From positions 1 through 64,000 of the forward strand of contig JAIELY010000006.1 in NCBI GenBank assembly GCA_019752555.1: a stretch of DNA of 64,000 bases. The letters run 5' to 3'. Source of the DNA: Rhabdochlamydiaceae bacterium (GTDB lineage: Bacteria; Chlamydiota; Chlamydiia; Chlamydiales; Rhabdochlamydiaceae). Of this stretch, positions 10,301-17,963 are shown piece by piece. The notes below the pieces were generated by a model. The model did no database searches and was not told the DNA's origin. It was given only the letters and a program-made list of their open reading frames with translations. The position numbers were made by a program, and so were the translations under genes. Position 1 is the first letter of the stretch. Each line of letters opens with the position of its first letter.

Positions 10301-10475
10301 TGGGATTGTGATTGTCGGGGGCTTGATCGTCTCTCAAATCTTAACTCTGTATCTCACGCCTGTGATCTACATCTATGTGGAAAAGTTCCATGACAAGATT
10401 AAGCTCATGAAAGCAGAAAAAGAAGCGAAGATCTCCTCGCAACAGATGAAACCTCCTGAATCCAATGGGTTCTAA
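7335..10475 (+). CDS. RND multidrug efflux pump, AcrB/HAE-1 family
   Basis: Inner-membrane proton-driven pump of 1046 residues, a full-length HAE-1 protein. The N-terminus (FLKRPVMTILVMISVAFFGV) is the conserved first helix. TM4 has the proton-relay Asp pair in IGFLVDDAIVVLENI, and TM10 has the matching Lys in LLGIVLKNGIIMIDFA. Two large periplasmic loops separate the helix bundles. With the two upstream lipoproteins it forms a complete tripartite exporter. The stop abuts the xerD stop on the other strand with no spacer. No regulator gene lies nearby. Substrates cannot be told from sequence. Confidence 0.95.
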   Translation: MNISGPFLKRPVMTILVMISVAFFGVLAYQALPVSDLPDVAYPTIEVSVDYPGADPQTIANNVVVPLEKEFTTIQGIQTIASTSYTGSATIVLQFNLDRNVDLAAPDVQAAINAAQPQLPQDLPYAPTYSKVNPTSTPVLFFAITSQTMTFGDLYNYGDVVIGERLSIIDGVSQVQTYGQPYAVRLRIDPQKLASRGIGIDEVGTAIQNANVYLPVGTLFGETREFTIDVNGQLESAAEYDRVIIKNDNGSITRFRDIGKALDSVQDDKMYFAYSDKQDTVAMVGLALRTQAGANTLQVIERVNAILPQLLDEIPGSVKLIRMYDQSDYIWESVHDVEFTLVIALLLVILVIFFYLGTVRDTVIPVLAIPMSILGTFIVMLYAGFTIDILSLLAITLAIGFLVDDAIVVLENIVRHVEHGESPFQAAINGSKEIGFTILSMTLCLCTVFIPLIFMAGIIGRILHEFAVTIVTAVAISGIISLTLTPLLCSRFIPPHIEGRQKNRVERFSEAFNQKILDIYGPSLEWALNHRITILAVGLASVLFSVFLLVTLPKDFMPPDDLGLVEGYVQTVDGTSPFLIGDYMQQLAKIAVNDPNVLDVAAVGGYPQDNEGVLYINLKPLSERLSLIPLLHEMNQKMNSIPGVQVFLKPLPLINLQVGAVDSKAAYQYTIQGLNPQDIFKYGPILEEKFNALKTIKNVVSDLDITQPQLQIEILRDRASTYGISAYQIENTLNLAYATSNLSPINMPNNQYYAIMETFPKFYYNPAQLQQIWLRSSLTGELVPLSAITTMKEGLGPLTVNHVNGLPSATISFNLAPGAALSEALKEVEAVAKQTLPTAVFGSIQGAADVFKTSFANLQFLLIITIFIIYVILGILYESFFPPITVMSTLPPAAMGGLFSLMIFGQTLSLFAFVGLIMLLGIVLKNGIIMIDFANASRAHEGKNIHDAIYHACMVRVRPILMTTFAALMGAVPIALGIGGATAKSRMPLGIVIVGGLIVSQILTLYLTPVIYIYVEKFHDKIKLMKAEKEAKISSQQMKPPESNGF

Positions 10476-11345
10476 TCAAGGGCGGGGATGGAACGCGTCA
10501 AAAGCGCGCGTCAGATGCTGCTGACTGATGTGCGTGTAGCGGTCTGTAGTGGAAACACTTGCATGGCCTAACATCTCTTGAATCACTCGAAGATCCGCTC
10601 CATTTTCAAGAAGATGGGTCGCAAAAGAATGGCGCAGGGTATGGGGTGAAATTTTTTTAGTGATTCCCGCAGTCTTTGCATAGCGCTTGATCTGCTTCCA
10701 AACAAATGTGCGATCGATCCGCTTTCCCTTATCTGTTGTAAAAAGGGGTGCATGCTTCTTCTCTTCTTCCTTTTGGCAGAAAGTGCCCAAATAGGCATCA
10801 ATTGCAGCTATAGCGACCTTACCAATGGGGACAATCCTCTCCTTTCCCCCTTTGCCCCTTACACGCACCACTTGGTCGTCCACATCCAATACGTTTAAAG
10901 AGCAAAGCTCAGAGACACGCAAACCTGAGGCGTATAAAACCTCAAGAAGAGCTCTGTCTCGCGCACCCGAGCGAATAGAGGGATCTGGCGCCTTAAGCAA
11001 GGCTTCCACTTCTTGCAAGGTTAACACTTCAGGGATCAGCTGCCAGAGTTTCGGAGTTTCCAAGTAAAGTGTCGGGTCGGCAAGAATGAGTTTTTCCTTT
11101 GTTAAAAAACGGAAAAACACCTTAAGCGCCACTAAAATACGGCAGATAGAACTTGCCGCATACCGAGACTCTTTTAAATGGGATAAAAAAGCGATCACAT
11201 CCTGTTCTGTAACAGATGTAGGGTCTGTGATCTTCTGGTGGGAAAAAAAGAGAATCAAATCAGATCGATAAGCCTTAACGGTGTTTACCGCTAACCCTTT
11301 TTCTGAGGCGATGTAGGCTAAAAAATCTAAAAAAGCTCTATCCAT
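10476..11345 (-). CDS. xerD: Tyrosine recombinase XerD/XerC
   Basis: Site-specific recombinase that resolves chromosome dimers at dif with its partner. The 289-aa protein has the N-terminal SAM-like DNA-binding domain (FLAYIASEKGLAVNTVKAYRSDL) and a complete catalytic set: Arg in ASGLRVSELC, Lys in VRGKGGKERIVPI, HTLRHSFATHLL (His and Arg), the second His in GHASVSTTDRY and the nucleophilic Tyr in DRYTH. The start ATG at 11345 lacks a clear ribosome site and lies inside a terminator-like hairpin (11333-11363). XerD rather than XerC is chosen by overall resemblance and is not certain. Confidence 0.88.
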   Translation of the reverse strand: MDRAFLDFLAYIASEKGLAVNTVKAYRSDLILFFSHQKITDPTSVTEQDVIAFLSHLKESRYAASSICRILVALKVFFRFLTKEKLILADPTLYLETPKLWQLIPEVLTLQEVEALLKAPDPSIRSGARDRALLEVLYASGLRVSELCSLNVLDVDDQVVRVRGKGGKERIVPIGKVAIAAIDAYLGTFCQKEEEKKHAPLFTTDKGKRIDRTFVWKQIKRYAKTAGITKKISPHTLRHSFATHLLENGADLRVIQEMLGHASVSTTDRYTHISQQHLTRAFDAFHPRP

Positions 11346-11363
11346 AGTCTCAGGATAGAGCTT
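11333..11363 (-). terminator. Hairpin plus T-run overlapping the xerD start
   Basis: Read on the minus strand, an 11-bp perfect stem (AAGCTCTATCC / GGATAGAGCTT) with a 9-base loop is followed directly by TTTTAGATTTTTT. It begins 10 bases beyond the stop of the upstream membrane-protein gene and covers the first codons of xerD, including its ATG. It can act both as terminator of the upstream gene and as a structure masking xerD translation. Confidence 0.6.
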
Positions 11364-11372
11364 ATAAGGATT

Positions 11373-13748
11373 TTAAGCAGCTGACAAAATGGCCTGGGCG
11401 CGCTCCATGACCTTCTTCTCTTCTTGAGCGCGAAGCGGTGTTTGCACCGCATGATTCTTTCTTACCTGTTCGACCATTTTTTTCATGAGTTCCACATCTT
11501 CTTTCATCTTTTTCACAAAGAAAAGCGTTTTACCTAAAGTTTGATAAAGCTCTCTATCGCTTTTAAGCTGCTTGAATTGAGAAGCTGCACTAAGCTTATC
11601 GCCTCGCTTAGTAAAGTCGATATAGTTTTGAAGAGCCTTAGCTTTTCTTAAATCAGAAGCGTTTTGGGAAACCCGCGCTTTTTTCCAATAAATCTTGCTC
11701 GTTTTAATACAAGCTCTCATTAGATCAGAGTCGCTGTTTTGGTAAGCCTTCTTTAAAGCTTTTTCTAGCTTGGCAGAGGAAACAGTCTCCACATGGCGCG
11801 TATAAAACTCATTTTGCAAGGCGCGAAGCTCTTTTTTATCTAGCTTTTTGATCATCTCCAAGATCTCGTCCGGGACCTTTGTGCGCGTGGAGCTTAATTC
11901 ACCCAAAGCGCTTTGTACATGTTCTAATGTCGGATGATCTTCTTTCCACTTTTTGTCTTTCTGATCTAGTTTGTAATAGCAGTAAAGAGCAAAGGCGATA
12001 CTCGGCACCCCAATTAATAAGCCTGCCGTCAGCGCGGTCACACCAATAAACGGCAAGCCATAGGCAATTGTTAAGCCAATGACAGTCAATGTCGCAAGCG
12101 TCATCACAGCCGCCATCCCAAGGGCAACGGCTTTATCCCATTTACCCACAGGACCTGACTGCATCCCCGCTTGCCAGCTTGTGTAATCGACATAGAACAT
12201 CACAAGAATCATGATCACTGTAAGAGAAGAGAGCACAATTAATGCCGCAGGATTAAGAGCAAACATCCCAGCTGTTGCAACGCTAATAATAACGCCAAGA
12301 GCTCCTGAAACCACAGCTGCGATGTAATACCATTTTCTCTCTTGGATCCCCGTTTCCACGCGCCCAACCAAAGAACGCGCTTCTGTGAGAGCTTCTGGTT
12401 TTACGGCACTTGAATTTGGGTTAAGACGGAGATCTAACCCTCTTTTATAAGCCTTATGCACCGCTGCGACAGCGCCATCTCCCATGATCCGACTATAGAT
12501 CGCATCTCTTTTCTTTTGCGACCGCTGCATGGCAGCTGTAAATCCAAACACTTGAAGAGCATTTAGCCCAAGCGTCTCTACATCGGTATGATTAATTCCA
12601 AGAGGTTTTAAAATCTGTTCGCACAGCCTTTTAAAATCTGCAGATTGGGGATCGACATTTTCAAAAAGCTTTTTAAATAGTTTGACAACATCCCCTTTAG
12701 ATAAAGCATTTGCAGACGAACCACCCTCTTTTGCCATTTTCTCCTGCAGCGCGAGGAACTGATCCACCAAAAGAGTAAGCCCTTCTTTTTCGAGCGCATT
12801 CAAGTAATCTTTACGAGCCTTAGGTCCGCCTACTTTTCCACCGACAGATTCATAAAGGTTCTGAAAAAAGCCCTTTATTCCCTCGGGATTTTGCCTAAGG
12901 GCCTCAGACGATTCAGGAGCCTTTAGCATTTTGTCAAATTTCGCCTTTGCATTCACTTCCAAATGCTCAAACAAAAATTGCGCACATGCGGCAGGATCCG
13001 ATGCCTTAGCTTTTAGTTCTGCTTCAAACTGGCGAAGATTGTGAAGGCGATAGCCTCCCCATACCATAAATGATAAGTAGAAGAACCCCCATAGAACAGT
13101 TCCCACGATCCCAACAGTAGTGACAGCAGCCCATGTGGCACCAAGAACCTGAGCTGTCACCGTCAAAGGACGCAAGACCAAGTAAGCAGCCCCGCCCAAA
13201 GTTTGGAAAATACTTGTAAAAAGATCTCTTAGCGCATCCGCTCTTCCCGTTCGATCATTAAGAGCGTTTGCGGCAAAATAGGCGTTTAAAGCACCCTTTG
13301 TCGCATTTGCACCCCAAAACGCATTAAGGCCTGTTGTTATCCCCATCACATCGTTAACGCAAGGGCCTGTCCACATAGGCGATGCATTCCACTGCGTAAA
13401 GAAGATGTTGCGAAGGAAAAAAGAGTGTGCAGAAATGACATTGGGAACCCCGCCCCCTGCAGAGGATAAAGGAGTCGATGCCGATTGCCTTTCACTCCAG
13501 CCAAGAACCTCTAGGAATTTAAGCACTTCGGGCGGCGGTGGAGCACCTCTTGATTTTTTTGACGTAGCTCGTTGAGACAAAGGAGCTTGAGTAGATTTAG
13601 ATGAAGAATGAGGAGAGAGGGTGGGATAGAGGGCCTCTTGCAATTGCTGCAAAAAAACCTCAGTGGGTAGGGGCGCTCCTCTAGTTCTTCCAGAAGAAGA
13701 ACTTACAGGTATTCTTGGTACGCTTGGACCCGTTTTTGGAACAGTCAT
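11373..13748 (-). CDS. Large Inc-like membrane protein, function unknown
   Basis: 791 residues with no recognised enzyme domain. Three long hydrophobic segments at about 185-233, 472-521 and 540-592 each can form a two-helix hairpin, the bilobed pattern typical of chlamydial inclusion-membrane (Inc) proteins. Between and after them lie long charged alpha-helical stretches suited to coiled coils. The N-terminal 90 residues are Ser/Pro/Arg-rich without a Sec signal and contain an internal duplication (RGAPLPTEVFLQQL and RGAPPPPEVLKFLE), as in many T3S substrates. GAGGTG precedes the ATG at a good distance. Export and inclusion location are inference. xerD follows, behind a terminator-like hairpin. 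Confidence 0.75.
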   Translation of the reverse strand: MTVPKTGPSVPRIPVSSSSGRTRGAPLPTEVFLQQLQEALYPTLSPHSSSKSTQAPLSQRATSKKSRGAPPPPEVLKFLEVLGWSERQSASTPLSSAGGGVPNVISAHSFFLRNIFFTQWNASPMWTGPCVNDVMGITTGLNAFWGANATKGALNAYFAANALNDRTGRADALRDLFTSIFQTLGGAAYLVLRPLTVTAQVLGATWAAVTTVGIVGTVLWGFFYLSFMVWGGYRLHNLRQFEAELKAKASDPAACAQFLFEHLEVNAKAKFDKMLKAPESSEALRQNPEGIKGFFQNLYESVGGKVGGPKARKDYLNALEKEGLTLLVDQFLALQEKMAKEGGSSANALSKGDVVKLFKKLFENVDPQSADFKRLCEQILKPLGINHTDVETLGLNALQVFGFTAAMQRSQKKRDAIYSRIMGDGAVAAVHKAYKRGLDLRLNPNSSAVKPEALTEARSLVGRVETGIQERKWYYIAAVVSGALGVIISVATAGMFALNPAALIVLSSLTVIMILVMFYVDYTSWQAGMQSGPVGKWDKAVALGMAAVMTLATLTVIGLTIAYGLPFIGVTALTAGLLIGVPSIAFALYCYYKLDQKDKKWKEDHPTLEHVQSALGELSSTRTKVPDEILEMIKKLDKKELRALQNEFYTRHVETVSSAKLEKALKKAYQNSDSDLMRACIKTSKIYWKKARVSQNASDLRKAKALQNYIDFTKRGDKLSAASQFKQLKSDRELYQTLGKTLFFVKKMKEDVELMKKMVEQVRKNHAVQTPLRAQEEKKVMERAQAILSAA

Positions 13749-14635
13749 CTTACACCTCGATCCCGGAATAAATTATTTCAACTAAACCATCAATTAAATC
13801 ATAAACTAATTCTGATAGAGGCAATTACTTCGAATATCATAAATAAAACAAATCGAAGCAACTTAAACAACTCTACATCTTAATTATACAAATAACAGAT
13901 TTAAAAATCAAGAGAAAATTAAGCAAAACAGGCAACCATCAAACCTTCCAATAAAGAACCCATCTCACTTATAATAAGCTATTTAAGACAAATAGACGCC
14001 GTCTCGCCCTCGCCGCGTTATCCCATTCACTGCACCTAGTGACTTGAAGGGTTACATATAAGGAGAGAAACCCAACAGATGCTCTGCTAATAAAAAAACA
14101 GAGAAGCTCTTTAAGGAAAAGCAGGAACTGCATCTGAACCTCTGTCTCGCACACAATTTTGCACGAGAGAGCGTTTCAGAAACCATTTTCGGATTGCAGT
14201 TGAAATTTTCGATTTTAAAATTACAACATACGCACCTCAAACAAGACACTAAAAACTTTACGTGTAATCAAATACATTTTTAATTCAGAAAAACAGGGAA
14301 ATTAATTGAAATAAATAGCAGTTAAGAGTAAAAAATCGGGCTGTTACGACGTAGTGTTTTGGAATCTGTCAAAAAACAGAACATCAACACACACCAAGCT
14401 GTTATCGATATAAATTTGAAGTGACAATTCCAACAAAAACTAACGTCAACAAAATTATCAATACAACGAAATGTTCGAGTTAAATTTTAAATGATCTTAC
14501 AAATCAATTTTAATCGTCGAAAAAGATGAAATTCGTTTGAAATAAAACAACACGTCATCTTACAATTTAACTGTAACGCAAAAAAATGCACAAGATTTAA
14601 GTAAAACACTAACCATAGTTTGGAGGAAGTAAATT
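13749..14635. other. 887-base AT-rich region without convincing genes
   Basis: Divergent upstream region between the Inc-like gene (minus) and the helical-protein gene (plus). It is strongly AT-rich with frequent A runs. Two overlapping minus-strand frames at 13969-14249 have no ribosome sites and unconvincing composition. No tRNA, repeat or terminator was seen; one good promoter lies at its right end. Its size suggests regulation or decayed genes. Confidence 0.5.
14537..14566 (+). promoter_or_regulatory. Probable promoter for the 452-aa protein gene
   Basis: TTGAAA at 14537-14542 and TACAAT at 14561-14566 are 18 bases apart, a good match to the sigma70/sigma66 consensus. The predicted start near 14573 gives a leader of about 63 bases with a strong ribosome site. 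Confidence 0.5.
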
Positions 14636-15994
14636 ATGGACATCGGTACAATTAAAGCAGCTCTGACAACAGTACAAGTTGACGGAGTTAAATTTGAAGA
14701 ATCAAAACTTAACGAGAACGTTAATGCGCTTAAGTATAGCAGTGGATGGAACGTATTTTTCGGTTTAGGCGCGATCCTTAACTTCTTTGCTTCTCGCACA
14801 GACGCATACAAAGAAGCTGAAAAAAAAGACGCTGACTATGAATCAAAAGCATTAGCTTCTAAAGCAAGTGTTGAGCAATTTGATAAGGCGTTGAATGATG
14901 TTGTTGATGCGAAATTCCGCCAGATCACCTGCGTTCAACTCAAAGATGAATCTCCTTCTCAATTCGCGCTAGCTCAACAAACTGCAGCCCAGCAAGTTGA
15001 AGCTGCTGATGAAAAGGTCGCTGTTGCTCTCGTACAGAGATTTTCTGTTATTCATCCAGACGCTGCAAAATTAAAGTCTGAAGATGGGGCAGTTCCAGCT
15101 GTTGTTGCATTCGAAACTTTCAAAGCAGCTGTTAAACAACTCATTGCAGAAAGATATAATGCAAGAGTTCAAAAAGAGCTGACACCTGCTCAAAAGCAGC
15201 CTACAGTTAATCAAATCTACACTGAAGTTGAAGCGAAACTTCCTTTAGCTATTGCAAGCGAAGCTGTTAAAACAGCTGAGAATCTTGAAACAGTAAAAGG
15301 CAAAAAAGAGATTGAAAAAACAGTTCAAACTCTTTGCCCAAAAACTGCTAACGTTTCTAAAGTTGTTGCAGAAGCAATCAAAACATTCAAGTCTGAAACA
15401 TTGATTGCAGTTAAAGAAGCTGTTAACGCTTCTCCAAAACCAAGTGATCTTGGTGCGGACCAAATTAAAGCACACAGAGAAACTCTTACAGAAGCTAGAA
15501 CAAAGTACGAAGGTAAAATCAAGGACTTAGACGAGTCTGTTACTGAAGCTCAAAATGGCGTAAACGCTATCGTAAAAGGTCTTCAGAAAAAAGATGGTGA
15601 GTTTAGAACTGCTAATAAAGCGGCTCGCAGAGCTCACAAGCCAGCTTTAAGTGAGGCATTTTTTGGTGTAGCTGCTGGAGGTACTTACGTAAAACCAACA
15701 TTAGCACAGCTAGCTTTAAGATACGGAAAAGCACTTTCTTCTTCTTCGAAACTTTCATCAACATTAGTTAACAGTCATACACAAATGCATATGATTTTAG
15801 CTATCGAGTTGAAAGCTGCTCAAGATAAACTTGCTGAACTAAATGCTAAAAAAGCAAAAGTTCAAGGGAAATTGGATAAAATCCCTAGTGAGAAACTCTT
15901 ACGAGAAGATTCGATTGTTAAGTTGAGCCTCATCAAAAAACTAAACGATGAAAAAGCGGAAGCTGAAGCTTACGCAAAATCATTGAAAAAATAG
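14636..15994 (+). CDS. Ala/Lys-rich helical protein, candidate secreted factor
   Basis: 452 residues, not recognised. The ribosome site TGGAGGAAG (14621-14629) is near ideal. The sequence is almost wholly alpha-helical, rich in Ala, Lys, Glu and Val, with heptad-like stretches (for example AELNAKKAKVQGKLDKI near 405-420) and one mildly hydrophobic patch (GWNVFFGLGAILNFFAS, about residues 38-54). There is no Sec signal. Its wording differs from its neighbours, with many GCT, GTT and AAA codons, which fits high expression or different ancestry. It stands alone between an upstream promoter and a strong terminator. A structural or T3S-exported role is possible but unproven. Confidence 0.8.
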   Translation: MDIGTIKAALTTVQVDGVKFEESKLNENVNALKYSSGWNVFFGLGAILNFFASRTDAYKEAEKKDADYESKALASKASVEQFDKALNDVVDAKFRQITCVQLKDESPSQFALAQQTAAQQVEAADEKVAVALVQRFSVIHPDAAKLKSEDGAVPAVVAFETFKAAVKQLIAERYNARVQKELTPAQKQPTVNQIYTEVEAKLPLAIASEAVKTAENLETVKGKKEIEKTVQTLCPKTANVSKVVAEAIKTFKSETLIAVKEAVNASPKPSDLGADQIKAHRETLTEARTKYEGKIKDLDESVTEAQNGVNAIVKGLQKKDGEFRTANKAARRAHKPALSEAFFGVAAGGTYVKPTLAQLALRYGKALSSSSKLSSTLVNSHTQMHMILAIELKAAQDKLAELNAKKAKVQGKLDKIPSEKLLREDSIVKLSLIKKLNDEKAEAEAYAKSLKK

Positions 15995-16006
15995 TCATTT
16001 CTCATG

Positions 16007-16109
16007 AGCATCTTAAATTCAAGGCAACTTGATTTAAGGTGCTTTATAAAGGGAAATCACTAGAGGTGATTAGTGACCGCTTTTCGTTACGAAAAGCGGT
16101 CTTTTTTTT
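16007..16109 (+). terminator. Hairpin series ending in a strong terminator
   Basis: Three stems follow the stop at 15994. First is an imperfect 16-17-bp stem (AGCATCTTAAATTCAAG / CTTGATTTAAGGTGCT, 16007-16043). Next is a short ATCAC/GTGAT hairpin near 16056-16070. Last is a perfect 12-bp stem, GACCGCTTTTCG-TTA-CGAAAAGCGGTC (16075-16101), followed by eight T. The last is a classic intrinsic terminator; the earlier stems may protect the mRNA 3' end. Confidence 0.85.
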
Positions 16110-17256
16110 AGATCAGTTCTGAGGCGGCGCTGTCGTAGAAAAGCTGTCCTTGAGATGTCAGTTTAACCCAAGATCCCCTTCTATCGATCCATTCTTTAGC
16201 CACTAAGCAATCGATTGACTTCATAAGATCTAACCCCAACGGGCCATGCCTCTGTTCGAAGCGGATCAGATCGACCCCTTGGACAAGACGCAATTGAACG
16301 GCAAAGAGTTCTTTTTGTTGCTCATAAAATCCAAGCTTCTCTTCAAAATCCACTGGAAATTGCCCTTGAGTTAGAGACTCTGAGTAACGATTAAGATGAG
16401 CCATATTGCGAAATCGTTTTTTCTCCCAATAGCTAAATGCTGAAGGGCCTAAGCCCAAAAAGGAGCGCGCAGTCCAATATCCTGTATTATGGCGAGAGTG
16501 GCAACCTGCTTTGGCAAATGCAGAAATCTCATACCGCTCAAGGCCCAATGAGCTCAGCCGCGCTACAGCCGTATCTAGTAGACTAAAACTAAGGTCTGGG
16601 TTGGGGAGATAGGGCTTGATTTCCGCTTGTTTTTTAAAAAAAACAGTATGCGGCTCTAACGTCAAGTTGTAAAGAGAGAGATGCGTGATCGGCAATGCAG
16701 ATACACGCTCTAGTGTCCGCTCCCAGCTAAAGAGGGTTTGATGGGGCAAATCATACATCAGGTCGATCGATAGATTAGAGATGCCTGCAGAATAAGCTAA
16801 ATCAAGAGCGTCTATCCCCTGATGGGAGCTATGTTGTCTATCCAAGGTGATCAGTTGAGCATCATCGAGGGATTGGATCCCAAAGCTGATCCGGTTGATT
16901 CCCATTTCCTTTAAAGAGATAAAAAATTCTTTAGACGCATCTTCGGGATTAACCTCTAATGTGATCTCGCAATCGCTTGCAATATGTGCATCTTTACGGA
17001 TGTAGGAGAGGATCGTACTGATTTGGAGAGCGGTTAAGCGGCTCGGGGTTCCTCCACCAAAATAGATCGAAACCACTCGCTTCCCTTGTAACAAGGGGGC
17101 GCGAAGTTTCCATTCTTGAAAAAGGGATGCTAAAAATTGTTCTTTAAGCGCATGTTTATCGGGAAGGACAAAAAAATGGCAGTACGGGCATTTTTTAGAA
17201 CAGAAGGGGATATGAATATAAAGACTGACATCCCCTAAAAGATCATTACCAATCAT
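16108..17256 (-). CDS. hemW: Radical SAM protein HemW (HemN-like)
   Basis: Member of the oxygen-independent coproporphyrinogen oxidase family. The radical-SAM cluster motif is in IPFCSKKCPYCHF (CxxxCxxC), followed by YFGGGTPSRLTA and ITLEVNPEDAS. At 382 residues from start 17256 (MIGNDLLGDVSLYIH) it has the short HemW length, lacking the N-terminal extension of true HemN; HemW is a heme chaperone in other bacteria, so catalytic HemN activity should not be assumed. A longer start at 17349 would run far into the upstream gene. The ATG at 17256 overlaps the stop of the acidic protein gene by 11 bases, showing coupling. Confidence 0.88.
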   Translation of the reverse strand: MIGNDLLGDVSLYIHIPFCSKKCPYCHFFVLPDKHALKEQFLASLFQEWKLRAPLLQGKRVVSIYFGGGTPSRLTALQISTILSYIRKDAHIASDCEITLEVNPEDASKEFFISLKEMGINRISFGIQSLDDAQLITLDRQHSSHQGIDALDLAYSAGISNLSIDLMYDLPHQTLFSWERTLERVSALPITHLSLYNLTLEPHTVFFKKQAEIKPYLPNPDLSFSLLDTAVARLSSLGLERYEISAFAKAGCHSRHNTGYWTARSFLGLGPSAFSYWEKKRFRNMAHLNRYSESLTQGQFPVDFEEKLGFYEQQKELFAVQLRLVQGVDLIRFEQRHGPLGLDLMKSIDCLVAKEWIDRRGSWVKLTSQGQLFYDSAASELI

Positions 17257-17716
17257 TTGCGTCGGGGTCTTCGAGAACACCTCGGCGCCAGCGGTTACGG
17301 TCGCTAAAGGGGTCTTCTTCCTCTTCTTCTTCCACATGGGTCGCATCATCGTCCCCTTCTTCTCCCCCCTCTTCGCCAGAAGAAGTGGTCTCGACGTCGA
17401 ACGATTCCGTTTCCATATCTAAGCCTGCATCCGTCAGCCCTTCATCCGCAATATCAATATCAGGAAGGCTGTGGGGCTCATGGACAGCTTGGCGCCCATG
17501 CGCCGGGCGTTTGGGGAGGCTGAACTCTTCAAGCTCGCCACTTTCTTTTAAGAAGCGCAAGCGTTCTTTCTCTTCTGCAATTTTATCATTGAGAAGGATG
17601 ATCTCTTCGCGGTGCTTTTCCATGTCCTTCTTAGGGACAAGGCCTAACTTTAGCCACTGCTCGAGATCTTGGAGTTCTGACTCCAGCTTTTTTAAACGCT
17701 CGCTCTTCATGTTCAT
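17246..17716 (-). CDS. Acidic coiled-coil protein, CT053-like
   Basis: 156 residues of unknown function. The N-terminal 60 residues form a charged coiled coil (LKKLESELQDLEQWLKLG and EEIILLNDKIAEEKERL). The rest is highly acidic and probably disordered, with an EEEEEE run, ending WRRGVLEDPDANDW. It lies between hemW and sucA, the position CT053 holds between hemN and sucA in C. trachomatis as I recall it, so it is probably its orthologue. It is translationally coupled to hemW. Confidence 0.85.
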   Translation of the reverse strand: MNMKSERLKKLESELQDLEQWLKLGLVPKKDMEKHREEIILLNDKIAEEKERLRFLKESGELEEFSLPKRPAHGRQAVHEPHSLPDIDIADEGLTDAGLDMETESFDVETTSSGEEGGEEGDDDATHVEEEEEEDPFSDRNRWRRGVLEDPDANDW

Positions 17717-17963
17717 GGTTCGATACCCTTAAATAGTCCCCATCCCAAATCAATGACGATTCAAGATGCTTTGTCTTAAAAAATTTCTATTTACTTAAGC
17801 TCACTTTTTATTGCAACGAGAATGCGCATAAAAAAACGGGATCATACAACAGAGGCCTAAAAAAAGCTTGGAAAATATGCTCTCATCTTGTGAAGAAATG
17901 GAAAATAAAATATTTCTTTTTATATCTTGCTGAATTTGTTATAAGCCGAGAAAAGGAGCCACG

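Noticed and set aside
13969-14249. Two overlapping short minus-strand frames
   Set aside because: AT-rich region, no ribosome site, no protein-like pattern; they overlap each other in different frames.
16108-17349. Longer HemW with 31 extra N-terminal residues
   Set aside because: The added part is encoded over the acidic protein gene in another frame; ATG 17256 gives the family N-terminus and a coupling overlap.
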